Shown here in pieces: positions 1-10,593 of a stretch of 64,000 nt of DNA. The notes under the pieces are model-generated. The model ran no database searches. It was not told the DNA's origin and was given only the letters and a program-made list of their open reading frames with translations. The stretch's first letter is position 1. Each line of letters begins with the position of its first letter. Source of the stretch: Brachypodium distachyon (lineage: Eukaryota > Streptophyta > Magnoliopsida > Poales > Poaceae); the NCBI RefSeq assembly GCF_000005505.3, contig NC_016131.3:74069855-74133854 (forward strand), in the 5' to 3' direction. The position numbers were made by a program, and so were the translations under genes.

Positions 1-59
1 ACGTAAATTTATATAAATTCTTATTCAAATCTACGTCACTTATTTACGGACGGAGGGAG
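1..59. repeat. Right end of a Stowaway-type MITE, cut by the window edge
   Basis: The first bases end in GGACGGAGGGAG followed by TA, the usual right terminus of grass Stowaway elements. The left arm lies outside the window, so the inverted repeat cannot be checked. Confidence 0.6.
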
Positions 60-453
60 TACAAAAATCACGGTTTTTATTTTACAGTTCATGCAAAAAT
101 CATGTTCACCCAACGGACCAGTGATAAGACGAAGTCTATGTTCGCAGATGGCCCTCAAATGGAACGATCAGGATCAACTAAACTTTCGCTTTCAAAATAA
201 ATTCAGGATCAGGACCAGGACCAGGCAAAATGCAAGCCCATCAACTGATAATTCGTCTTGCTGTCAAAAAAAAAAACTGATATTTCGTCTTCGTGGCCTC
301 TGGGGGGGAAGAAGAAGGGGAAAACAATAATAATCGTCGGCGCGTTTCAGAACTGCGGGAGCCCCACGAAGTGACGAGCTCCATCGCAATTCGCATCTCT
401 GCTCGCGTCGGCGACGCCAAGGCTGACCGATTCCACGGAGGAGGCGGCAGGGG
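60..453 (+). other. 5' flank and probable 5' UTR of FKGP
   Basis: There is no separate gene here. Base composition shifts from AT-rich to GC-rich near position 330, as expected when entering a grass 5' UTR. Several open frames cross this stretch on both strands, but none has family-like composition. I could not choose a TATA box with confidence. Confidence 0.4.
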
Positions 454-3400
454 ATGGATCAGCGGCGTGGGCGGCGCGCGCACACGGCGGACGAGGCGGC
501 AGCGGTGCTGCGGAAGGCGTGGTGCCGGATGCGGCTGTCGGCGCGGGACCCTGCGCGTGTGGCGCCGTGGGACGCCGTCGTGCTCACGGCCGCCAGCCCC
601 GAGCAGGCCGCGCTCTACGACCGCCAGCTCGCGCGGGCCCGCCGCCTCGGCCGCTTCCCGGCCACCACCACCGCCATCGCCGTCCCGGACCCCGACGCGG
701 CTCGCATCGGCTCCGGCGCCGCCACGCTCCACGCCGTCGCCTCCCTCGCCCGCCACCTCATCTCCCAGGTCCACCTACTCCTTAGCCTGTCGCTGATTAC
801 TACTGGAACTCCAGTGTTAGCTTTCTGATGCCATCTGAATTCGCAGGCTTCCAAGGAAGAGATCGCCGAGTTCCTGCCCGGAGCAGATGCTTCTTCTGCA
901 GATGACATCCCGCTTGCCTCCTTGGTACGCTTCATGGCGACGAAGCACGTGCTGCTGCTTCACGCCGGCGGCGACAGTAAGAGGGTCCCGTGGGCGAACC
1001 CCATGGGGAAGGCTTTCCTGCCAGTGCCTTACCTCGCCGGAGACAATCCCGATGGGCCCGTCCCGCTTCTCTTCGACCACATCCTCGCCGTCTCGTCCAG
1101 TGCAAGGCAAGCTTTCAAGAACCAAGGTTGTGGCTTAGTGACAAAACTAGCTGTTGTTTTGAGTAATAGGTTCCATTTGATTGATATAGCATGATCAGGT
1201 GGGATCTTCATAATGACGGGGGATGTTCTCCCGTGCTTTGATGCGTCGAACTTGGTTCTTTCTGATGACGCTGCTTGCATTGTCACTGTGCCAACCACTC
1301 TGGATGTGGCTTCTAACCATGGAGTGGTTGTAGCGTCCAAGGATGGAACCGATGGGGAGAATTATTCTCTCTGCTTGGTTGATAATCTCCTGCAGAAGCC
1401 AACAGTGAATGAGCTTGTGGAGGGCCAGGCCTTTCTAGAGGATGGTAGAGCACTACTTGACACAGGGATAATCGCAGTGAGGGGTAAAGCATGGCAGGAG
1501 CTTGTTGGTCTTGCATATTCATCTAGTGAGACCATGGTTAAAGAGCTCATAACCAGCAGAAAAGAGGCAAGCCACCATTTCCGGCATTGATATGTGAGCT
1601 ATAACATTTAACAAATATAATTTGTTTTCTGATAAGTATCTTTCTACACCACTTTTGAGTTCCGCACGAGAGGCCAGTTCATGTTTGTGCAAACTAGGTT
1701 CAGTGGTGATCATTTGAACAATTTCGTAGATATTTCACTTCAATCTCAGAAGTTATTCTACCTGTCACTGTAAATAGTAGATACAGCTAATGGTCTTTTG
1801 ATCACATAGTATTTGCCATTAAACATTCCCCCATCCCCCACCCCTGAAAAATACCAAATCACGATATATGTTGACCTTCCCTGATTTATTATTTCCGAGA
1901 ATCACCAAATTACAGCCAAATATATACTCTGTTGTAGGAAGTGAATATGCATTATCACTTTATCAGCTGGATAAGTTCTCTGAAATTCTCTAGAAAATAA
2001 AAGCAAAGCAGGCAGTGCAAATTCCACCGTTGTTATCTATTAGTTAGTATAAACACTGTAAAGGTTAAAGCTTGCCCAGAATTTTGCTCACTGTGCCCCA
2101 CGTTTCGCAAATTACTGATGCACCTTTTTAGCTTTAGTTATATGCACTCATACTTGTCAATCTAATGCAGTTAAGCTTATATGAAGATCTTGTGGCTGCA
2201 TGGGTACCAGCCAAGCATGAATGGTTGAGGAACCGTCCTTTCGGCAAGGAACTACTTGCTGCTTTAGGAAGACATAAGATGTTCAGCTTCTGTTCATGTA
2301 TGTTCCTGGCTATCATTGCTTTGTGCTGGTATATGGGGGGTGTTCAAATCCGGTTTTGATGCAAACCTTAGAAACCGTTGAATTCTAGTTTAGTTCATTT
2401 TTCTTCAATAGCTCCAATTACCCCAGCCAAATTAGTACTCTGATCCATAGTAAGTGTCTCAGATTTAGTACAACTTTGTACTAACTTTGTACTAAATCTG
2501 AGACACTTATTATGGGTCGGAGGGAGTACAAAAATGCGACTTGCAGGTTTCACGGTTTCATCTGAAACCGTATTTGAACACCCCTAGTGGTATGTTATGT
2601 TGATTTGTATCTTGAGGTTATGCTTCAAGTTTTCATCTATTGATGAACACTTCATATGTTTTCTTGGATCAGGGTCGCACATTAAATGCTAAATTGGAAC
2701 TGTTTCTTTTGCAGACGACTTCTCATTTTTACATTTTGGTACATCTGCTGAGGTTCTTGATCACTTGGCGGGTTCATATTCAGGACTTGTAGGTCGAAGG
2801 CACATGTGTTCGATACCAGAAACCACTGCTTGCGACATTGCTACGACGACTGTCATTTTGTGTAGCAAAATTTCTGCTGGGGTCTCAATTGGAGAGGATT
2901 CATTGGTTTATGACTCATCACTTTCAGGTGGAGTACGGATTGGCTCACAGTCCATTGTTGTTGGGGTGAATATAAATGTGTTACAGGGGGATAGTCCTCA
3001 GATAATCAGGAGTAGCACATGTTTCACATTACCTGATCGACATTGTCTCTGGGAAGTACCATTGGTAAACTCCATGGGAAGAGTTATGGTGTACTGTGGT
3101 CTTCATGACAATCCAAAAGTTTCAGTTGAGAGGGACGGAACATTCTGTGGAAAGCCATGGACTAATGTCTTGGAAGATCTAAACATCAAGGATACAGATA
3201 TGTGGGACTCAGGCAACCACGACAAGTGCTTATGGAATGCAAGGCTTTTTCCCATCATGTCCACCCCTGAAATGCTAAATATTGGCATGTGGCTTATGGG
3301 ATCAGCATGTGATCCAGATGGAGAAGTTGCTTGTATGTGGAGAAAATCACAGAGGCTCAGCTTGGAAGAACTGCATCGTTCAATCGACTACCATCAGCTT

Positions 3401-5457
3401 TGCATGGATTCAAACAAGCATCAAGCAGATCTTGCAGCTTCCATAGCTAAAACTTGTATGACATATGGCTTACTTGGGCGTAACCTGTTTCAACTGTGTG
3501 ACGAAATGCTCGAAGATAATGATTTCAGTTTAGAAGTCTGTAAAGAATTACTTTCATTTTCTCCAAGCCATGGGGATGAGTATCCTGGCGTTCTTCCTAA
3601 GAGCAGAGGATTTCAGGTAAAAATGGATCTGCTTAGAGCTTCTGGAGATCTTTCCACTGCTTCTGTGGTTGAAGAGAAAGTATGGGCTTCTGTTGCAAGT
3701 GAAACTGCATCGGCAATAAAATATGGATCTAAAGGTATATAGTGCAAAACAATAACAACCACTACAACATTGTATTACTAACAAACTAAATATTGTTCTT
3801 TCAATAACCTTTCTCAAAGAACAATGAGGTCTTGATAGACCATGGGGTTACTGATGTTTATTATGCTGATTAACACATGCATCCCTTTTGTAGAACCACC
3901 AAGCAATGCCACAATTTCAAGTAATGGATACTTCCATCCTAAGAAAGCTTTTGTAGAATTACCTGTCCGTGTTGACTTTGTTGGGGGTTGGAGTGATACG
4001 CCTCCATGGAGCTTGGAGCGTCCAGGTTGTGTTTTGAATATGGCAATACGTTTGGAAGGAAGCCTTCCAGTTGGGGCTGTTATAGAGACAACAGAAGGCC
4101 TCCATGGAGTCCACATTGAAGATGATGCTGACAGAAAAGTTTATATTGATGATCTGTCATCTATCGCTTATCCATTCAAAGAAAATGATATATTCCGTCT
4201 AGTCAAGTCTGCTCTTATTGTTACTGGTATTCTTGGCCACAAAATACTGTCAAAATCAGGCTTGAAGATTAGGACTTGGGCAAATGTTCCTCGTGGAAGT
4301 GGTCTCGGAACTTCCAGCATATTAGCGGCTGCTGTAGTCAAGGGTCTATTTCAACTTATGGACAACGATGGAAGTGATGATAATGTTGCTAGAGCTGTGC
4401 TGGTGGTAGAACAAATAATGGGCACAGGCGGTGGATGGCAAGATCAAATTGGTGGCCTATATCCTGGAATCAAGTGCACCCAGAGTTATCCAGGACGGCC
4501 ATTGCGCCTGCAAGTTGTTCCACTGATGGCATCTACTCAGCTAATTCAGGAATTGGAACAACGTCTCCTGGTTGTGTTCACTGGCCAAGTAAGTTAGTAT
4601 GCCCTGCTGTCTGCTCAAAGCATAAAGGCTCTATGCTTATTCCCTTCTATGTATACACATGCCGCGTTCTTGAGAGTTTCAGAAATCTAGATGCTGCAAA
4701 AAAACTGTAGGTTTATTCGCATTTATGAATCCAGCAGCGATGGTTATAAGTCTAGATTGTCATACACATCCGACATTCTTAAGTTCCAAATGTTTCTCAA
4801 GTCCTGCCTTTTCTGTAACTTCATACTCCCTCCAGTCGGAATTACTTGTCGAAATATTACATGTATCTAGACACTTTTTACACATAGATACATCCGTATT
4901 TGGGCAAATTTGAGACAAGTAATACCGGTCGGAGGGAGTACATCAATTTACCACAATACTATTTGTTTGCAACATTTGTCCTAGATGCCTCAGCACGGCT
5001 AGAGATTGTGAATCTCAATCTGAACTGAATATACCGTGAATTTCTTTCCACGCAGGTAAGGCTTGCCCACCGAGTGTTGCAGAAAGTCGTGACCCGGTAC
5101 CTCCGGCGTGACAGCCTCCTGATATCCAGCATCAAGAGGCTGGCCGAGCTGGCCAAGACCGGGCGAGAAGCCCTGATGAACGGCGAGATCGGCGAGCTTG
5201 GTGCCATAATGCTGGAGGCCTGGAGGCTGCACCAGGAGCTAGACCCTTTCTGCAGCAACAGCTTCGTCGACGAGCTGTTCGCGTTCGCCGACCCCTACTG
5301 CTGCGGCTACAAGCTCGTCGGAGCCGGTGGTGGCGGCTTCGCCTTGCTGCTCGCCAAGGACCCGAGACGTGCCCAAGAACTCCGGCAGGCGCTCCATGAG
5401 TCCGCGGCCTTCAACGTCAAGGTGTACGACTGGAACCTCGCCATGCCACGGTGCTGA
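454..5457 (+). CDS. FKGP: Bifunctional L-fucokinase / GDP-L-fucose pyrophosphorylase (FKGP)
   Basis: This cytosolic salvage enzyme phosphorylates free L-fucose and then makes GDP-fucose for glycan synthesis. Seven exons close in phase to 1068 aa, the usual plant length: 454-768, 847-1126, 1199-1566, 2171-2297, 2715-3734, 3894-4588 and 5056-5457. The N-terminal pyrophosphorylase half carries GGDSKR at residues 146-151, followed by NPMGK. The C-terminal GHMP kinase half carries PRGSGLGTSS at 836-845, GGGWQDQIGG near 882-891, and a late GAGGGG motif. Intron 3 must use a GC donor (AAAGAG|GCAAGC), because reading on to the next GT meets a stop first. Introns 4 and 6 contain Stowaway-type MITEs. 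The start ATG at 454 is the first one that opens the conserved N-terminus. The identification is secure; exon ends are hand-placed. Confidence 0.95.
2335..2584. repeat. Inverted-repeat MITE in FKGP intron 4, interrupted by a Stowaway element
   Basis: The left arm (GGGGTGTTCAAAT near 2337) and right arm (ATTTGAACACCCC ending at 2584) are inverted copies that extend about 45 bp with some mismatches. The GGGGTGTT terminus resembles Harbinger/Tourist or hAT non-autonomous elements. The target duplication is not clear enough to choose a superfamily. Confidence 0.6.
2438..2526. repeat. Stowaway-type MITE (89 bp) nested in the intron 4 MITE
   Basis: A near-complete hairpin runs from CTCTGATCCATAG to CTATGGGTC-type ends closing in GGAGGGAG, flanked by TA on both sides. 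It lies inside the larger inverted-repeat element of FKGP intron 4. Confidence 0.85.
4826..4938. repeat. Stowaway-type MITE (113 bp) in FKGP intron 6
   Basis: CTCCCTCC and GGAGGGAG termini with TA flanks enclose a stem containing ATTACATGTATCTAGAC. The copy at 61153-61265 belongs to the same subfamily by size and internal sequence. Confidence 0.88.
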
Positions 5458-6213
5458 GGAGGTTGCACTCGTTCTTATCATTCTGTGTTGATATAGACAG
5501 GATGAAGAAACTACCGGTTGCTATCGTTTTTTACTTTGTTAAGAATACTATGGATGATCCTGGTTGATTTGTAAATGTGCATTCAGTTCATTGGAACAGC
5601 AAGTATTCACAATCAAGGAACTTGACAAAGCTAGTTTCCAGTTTGTTCCTGGCAATGAAAGATTAGATTCTTTTATCATTGATATCATCGATTCGTTCCA
5701 GGCAGCAGGTCCGGGGAATAAATTCTGCACCGACAGAAACGGCTACGGCCATGTGCCCCCGGAGCCGTCTGCCCCACATGAGCTGTGTGACAGCCTAAAT
5801 GCAAGAGACTCACGAGAGCCCATCAACACACACGACACCACTGGAATACTGGATAATATACCTGCCGTTAAGCTTCACCGAAATCGTGAAAATGCAACGA
5901 GAAGAAGCAATGGATCGATGCAACAACGGACGAGACCCGTCCCCATCGTCTCTTGCTCTGAACAATGCTCATGCAGAAGAGATGGAGCTAAGCTAGTGTC
6001 AGTCGCTGAAGCAAGAATTGGGGATCTCCAGCTAAAATTAAATGCTAAAATGAATTTAATCCAGTCAGAATTGGGGATCTCGGGCACTGACCATCCATCC
6101 CAGATGCGAAATGCAGCAGTAATGTAAGATTCCACCTCAAATTAATCCAAGCAAAATTACAAGGGGCAAGCAAAATCAAATCAATTTAATCCCAGAACGC
6201 CTCTCTCTCTCTC
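5458..6213. other. Convergent 3' ends of FKGP (+) and the nodulin-like gene (-)
   Basis: This holds the 3' UTRs of two convergent genes. A 187-codon frame (5564-6127, +) lacks recognisable domains and has irregular composition, so I do not call it. A short direct repeat (AATTGGGGATCTC) occurs near 6016 and 6068, and a CT microsatellite lies at about 6202-6217. Confidence 0.4.
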
Positions 6214-6834
6214 TCACAGAACGAAACCGAAGAACAGAGCAGCAGCGGCAGAAACCACAAATCCAGCAGCAGCAGAAGCCCGGGTCACGGCGGCGTCGGA
6301 GGAGTCTTCGTCGCCATCGACGGGGGAGAGCGCGGGGAGCGAATCGGACGGCGCGGCTGCGGGCGGCAGCGTCTCGAGCACCTTGAGCGCGGCCAGGTCG
6401 TCGGCCGACGGCTGGACGAGGCTCCCGTCAGCCTTGGGCACGTCGACGGAGACCTTCTGCCCCTTGCGGCAGTGCCCCGGCGCCGCGCTGGTGAAGTACG
6501 CCCTGCCCGGCGCCGTGAGGTTGAAGATGGAGTTCCCGTCGTCGAGCTTGGCGAGAGGCTTGGCCACGTCGCAGGCGGCGAAGGCCTTGGCCGTCACCTG
6601 CACCGCGTTGTCCTGGCTCGGCGGGTACAGGAACATCAGGGCGTCGCCGAGGGAGACCTTGGTGGAGTTCCCCCACCGCACGTAGACGTCGGGTTTCGAC
6701 GCCGGCGGGATCCCCCACGCGTCTAACCCGCCCACCTTGTGCACAGCGCCGGCGGCCATGGCGCCGTCGACGGCCAGCAGCAGCAGCGCCGCCGCTAACA
6801 GCAAGCAGTACGCCATTGGAGAGCGATTAGCCAT
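6214..6834 (-). CDS. Early nodulin-like protein (phytocyanin family, GPI-anchored)
   Basis: A single-exon 206-aa protein. Residues 1-27 form a signal peptide (hydrophobic LLLAAALLLL core). Residues about 30-130 form a plastocyanin-like domain. A Pro/Ser/Asp-rich spacer follows, and residues 186-206 are a hydrophobic tail that fits GPI-anchor replacement. Cys88 and Cys122 probably make the conserved disulfide. The positions that bind copper in true phytocyanins are largely replaced: Asp/Asn near 75-76 for the first His, Ser near 116 for Cys, and Gln126 for Met. This should therefore be a non-copper early nodulin-like protein at the plasma membrane and cell wall, with a role probably in arabinogalactan-type wall signalling (family knowledge). 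It is divergent from the TIM23-like gene, with about 1.2 kb between them. Confidence 0.9.
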   Translation of the reverse strand: MANRSPMAYCLLLAAALLLLAVDGAMAAGAVHKVGGLDAWGIPPASKPDVYVRWGNSTKVSLGDALMFLYPPSQDNAVQVTAKAFAACDVAKPLAKLDDGNSIFNLTAPGRAYFTSAAPGHCRKGQKVSVDVPKADGSLVQPSADDLAALKVLETLPPAAAPSDSLPALSPVDGDEDSSDAAVTRASAAAGFVVSAAAALFFGFVL

Positions 6835-6970
6835 AGTCCTCGTCTCCTCCGAGGCCTCAGCGCAAGCTCAGTTCAGCGGATTCTTCTTCTCTTGGGCTGA
6901 CAGCGGAAAGCTTGTATTTTTTTTTTCTCTGCGTGGGTGGTGGACTGCGCAAGCTGCAGAGAGAGCGTGT

Positions 6971-6979
6971 TTAATATAG
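6971..6979 (-). promoter_or_regulatory. Probable TATA box of the nodulin-like gene
   Basis: On the minus strand the sequence reads CTATATTAA, 137 nt upstream of the ATG at 6834. Position and sequence suit a plant TATA box with a leader of about 100 nt. No transcript end is available to confirm it. Confidence 0.5.
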
Positions 6980-8018
6980 TGAGTGATGAGCTTAACGGGT
7001 GGATTTGGGGCAGACGGCGACGTGCCGCCCGGGGAAAGTGGCAGTAAAACCGTGGGATTAGATTAGGGCAACAACGGCCGATGGCTTGTCTTAAATTTGG
7101 CTGTTTGGGGTTTGGTTCCAGGCTTCCAGATGGGCATGCGCTGGTTCGTTTTGCTGCTGCTCATCTTAAGCCTTGACATTGACAGCAAGCAGCCGCAAAT
7201 GCACATGGGGGCAGCACGTGGGATCCAGAGGCGAGAGCTCTCGTTTTTGTTTTCGAGTGATTGCACACAGGTTTTGCTTGAATTTGCTTTGCTTGCTCGC
7301 GGACGCCAGAGGAAGGAGGAGGTCTCTGGAACCTGTAAAAGGGGGCTGAGCAAATGCAAGCCAGGTTGGGTTCGGTTTTTGGCTCTCTCTCGGCGGTGGC
7401 TGACGTGCCGGCATTGTTTGCCTGTGTTTGTATGCGTGTGATACGTGTACGTGTACGTATTGATCGAGCTGTACCCCAGCGAAACAAGGCTTGCAGCTAA
7501 CTGTAACGCAGAAGATGAAGAGCCGGAGTGTTTGGTAGCAGTAGCACGGTGCACAAGCCGTCATGGTTACGTTACTGTGTGTCGAGCTAATACAGTACAG
7601 TACCTTTTTTTTTTTTGAGAATCAACATTACAGTACCTGGTACTTGCCGTGTACTAGCAGTGGATGTTACGGACGTTTGCCTTGCCACGGCAGGACCCCA
7701 GAATTTGACACTAACGCGCTGCTCATGTTGGACTGGGCCAGAAGTTGGAGAATTCCGGCCCAGTCCAACATTATGGACCGTTTGAAGGTAACGAGGGAGC
7801 CCACACAGCGTACATACGTGGGCCGGACCCAGTTGGGAGCCCACGAGCCTAGAGTCCAGACTCCAGACTCCAGACGGTTCTCAGTCGCTTCGTCCTCCGC
7901 AAACGGGGAGAGGAATCTGGCCATTCGCGAATATACGCGGCGGTCAGCTCCGTGCCCAAACCGAAACCCTCCTCTTCCCTTCCCCTTCCTTTCTTTCTTG
8001 CCTCCCACGCCGCCATCC
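6980..8018. other. Divergent intergenic region between the nodulin-like and TIM23-like genes
   Basis: Several overlapping frames of 60-130 codons are present on both strands, but none has domain content. A run of T followed by GAGAATCAACATT (about 7604-7628) is flanked by two copies of ACAGTACC and may be a small retroposon remnant. The sequence becomes CT-rich just before 8019, like a 5' UTR. Confidence 0.4.
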
Positions 8019-8624
8019 ATGGCCGATCCGCGGATGTACCCGCGCCGCGAGGACAACGGCAGGTCGTCGGCGGACCCCGCCGCGTCCCCCTCCGCTGGCC
8101 GCAGGCTCTACAACCCGTACCAGGACCTCAGCAACATCCCCTACAAGAGCCTCTACGACCTGCCCACCTCCCCGGAGTTCCTCTTCCAGGAGGAGGCCCT
8201 CGTGCAGCGCCGCTCCTGGGGCGAGAACCTCACCTACTACACCGGCATCGGCTACCTCTCGGGCGCCGCGGCCGGCGCCGCCGTCGGCCTCCGCGACGCC
8301 GCAAGGGCCGCCGAACCGGGCGAGACGGCCAAGATCCGCGCCAACCGCGTCCTCAACTCCTGCGGCGGGGCCGGGCGACGCGTCGGGAACAGGCTCGGCG
8401 TCATCGGGCTCCTCTACGCCGGGATCGAGAGCGGCATGGTGGCGGCGCGCGACGGCGGGGACGACTGGATCAACAGCGTCGTCGCGGGCCTCGGCACCGG
8501 CGCGCTCTTCAAGGCCGCCAGCGGGCCCAGGTCCGCCGCTGTCGCGGGCGCCGTCGGGGGCGTCCTCGCCGCCGCCGCCATGGCCGGGAAGCAGGCCGCC
8601 AAGAGATACGTGCCCGCCCTCTGA
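8019..8624 (+). CDS. TIM23: Mitochondrial import inner membrane translocase subunit TIM23-type
   Basis: A 201-aa Tim17/Tim22/Tim23-family protein and probable pore subunit of the presequence translocase in the inner mitochondrial membrane. The N-terminal roughly 75 residues are hydrophilic (Tyr/Pro-rich, with LYNPYQDL and [10 protein letters not shown]). Four Gly/Ala-rich membrane segments follow, starting at [19 protein letters not shown]. The C-terminus ends in basic residues. A longer in-frame reading from 7563 exists, but the ATG at 8019 sits in a good context (CCATCCATGG) after a CT-rich leader and matches the normal plant TIM23 length of about 190-200 aa. It has a single exon and very high GC. 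Confidence 0.92.
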   Translation: MADPRMYPRREDNGRSSADPAASPSAGRRLYNPYQDLSNIPYKSLYDLPTSPEFLFQEEALVQRRSWGENLTYYTGIGYLSGAAAGAAVGLRDAARAAEPGETAKIRANRVLNSCGGAGRRVGNRLGVIGLLYAGIESGMVAARDGGDDWINSVVAGLGTGALFKAASGPRSAAVAGAVGGVLAAAAMAGKQAAKRYVPAL

Positions 8625-9907
8625 TGCGGTATTCCTTATGCTGCCTGCCGAGTGATAGAAACAAAAAATCAGATTTGTCGAATCCATTATTCGTCGCCGA
8701 GGATGTCATTTCTTTGTTTTATTGCTGCTGTCATGGTTAATTATTTGAGAAGGGTCCTCTTCTCGACATTATGGTATTCAGTGTTATGTTATATGTAAAA
8801 CGATGCGATCCGATCAGATCAGCTGGTATTTTTGACATGTGTTGCAGGGTAACAATCTTCATCATTAGTTAGCTAGCTAGTGGGCGTCAACACAAATAAT
8901 ACATGGGTTTGCATTATGCTGGAGAGTCCAGGACATTATGAATGTAATGTTGATTTGTAGTGTAATTTTGCTAGAATGCGGTGCCTGTTTCTGTGTGCTT
9001 GTTTCTCTGATGGTTAAATAGTTGGCTGCTGAATGGTTGGTAATTCGGTCCTTCTCTGATCTTCGTGCAGATGTTATTGTTACCGGTATGCTGTACTGAT
9101 ATTTTGAATAACTTGAGTTCATGAAAAAGTTGAGCTTTTTCTGCATTCTGTTATTGCACAAAGCTTCCTGGTCATAGGATTATTTAGCGTTTCTCTCTAT
9201 ATCCCTTTGCATATTTGAATCTTGACAGCTCTCTAGTATTTTCTGATGCATCCTTAGTTTACACTACTAGTCATAGTGAACTGGATCAAGAGTTTTGACA
9301 ATATATGAAATTTCATGCTTGCATGGTTTGTATCTGATACCATTGTTTTTATGGTACGCTAGAGTATTTTTTTTTTAAATGGGGGTCTTAATTTTGTCTT
9401 TTTTGAGCTCATGTTGGCATGATGCCGATCATTCCACGTGTTCACTGTTTCTTGTTCAATGATGTCTTACTAACTTGTTATGGTGTGTGCATTTGCCTTG
9501 TCATGTAGTAGTACGTAGGAGTAATTTGTATGTTGGCCGCATCACACTTCATTGCTGAAATGAGTAATAGCTTCTAAAATTCTGTGTCTTTCAGTTTGTT
9601 TCTTTGTGTCAGTAGAAACCTGGTAGAGTAGCAACAGTACAAGAGCTGATTGTTTTGCAAATGTCACCTGACCTAGTTCAGATAACCTACTTTTGGTCCT
9701 CTGTATGCCTGCAGTTAACTCTGTTTCCATAATGTGTTTTGGTTACGGCATCTTTTTCCAGTTTTACCTTGACATTTTATTGCCCAACTTAGTCATGGTG
9801 CTCAGGGGACACTGTTCCTCCTGTTGAACTTGCTGCCATAGTCCTCCTTTTCAACTTCGTTAACTGCCACATTATGCTGGGGAGTCTAGAACATTGTGAA
9901 AAAAGTT
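8625..9907. other. 3' flank of the TIM23-like gene with a diverged repeat copy
   Basis: This is AT-rich non-coding sequence. The part around 8905-9165 is a diverged copy of the repeat at 9870-10261. Shared landmarks are CATTATGCTGG, CTGCAGATGTTATTGTTAC-like sequence and TTTTGAATAACTTGAGTT. No gene is seen. Confidence 0.5.
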
Positions 9908-10261
9908 GAGTAATTTTGGTGCTTTGCATTTCTAGTGGTGAAAAAGCTGGCTGCCAAATACCACCAGGTTAATTTGGTCTTTCTCTGGTCTTTCTGCAGA
10001 TGTTATTGTTACTGGAATGTTCTAGTGCCATTTTGAATAACTTGAGTTTGTTAAGAAATTGAGCTTCTTCTGCATTCTGTTATTTGAGTAATTTGGGTGC
10101 TTTGCATTTCTAGTGGTGAAAAAGCTGGCTCCAAATACCACCAGGTTAATTTGGTCTTTCTCTGGTCTTTCTGCAGATGTCATTGTTACTGGAATGTTGT
10201 ACTGCCATTTTGAATAACTTGAGTTTGTTAAGAAATTGAGCTTCTTCTGCATTCTGTTTGG
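9908..10261. repeat. Tandem duplication, two 177-bp units
   Basis: Units at 9908-10084 and 10085-10261 differ at only a few positions. Both begin with TGAGTAATTT and end with TTCTTCTGCATTCTGTT. An older third copy lies upstream at about 8905-9165. The high identity of the adjacent pair implies a recent duplication. Confidence 0.85.
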
Positions 10262-10521
10262 ACAATGCGCTCTGGTCACAGGACTATTTAGCATTTCTAT
10301 CCATATCTCTGTTTTTTAGTTTTACTGTATTACTAATTCAACTAAGACCGGTTTACGCATTTGCGTCCTGACAGCTCCCTAATCTTTGCTTTTGCATCCT
10401 TAGTGTATATTATTACTCTTGCAAGTAATGGGATCACTGGATTGTGCTCTATTGCACCATATACGAATTTTCATCATGTTTGCTCGTTTGGCGTCTGAGT
10501 GTGACAACCAATGATGTTTTG

Positions 10522-10522
<1 letters not shown>

Positions 10523-10592
<70 letters not shown>
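10523..10592. repeat. (TG)35 microsatellite
   Basis: An uninterrupted run of TG dinucleotides of about 70 bp. It would make a polymorphic marker. The run is read as repeated Thr-His on the minus strand, which is not a gene. Confidence 0.97.

Positions 10593-10593
<1 letters not shown>

Noticed and set aside
5564..6127. 187-codon plus-strand frame between FKGP and the nodulin-like gene
   Set aside because: A short stretch near its start (QVFTIKELDKAS) faintly recalls wall-associated kinases, but nothing else matches, and it lies in convergent 3' UTR space. It is treated as chance or an unrecognisable fragment.
7563..8018. Longer N-terminus (353 aa) for the TIM23-like protein
   Set aside because: The extra 152 residues are Pro/Arg-rich without domains. 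The ATG at 8019 has a good context and gives the normal family length.
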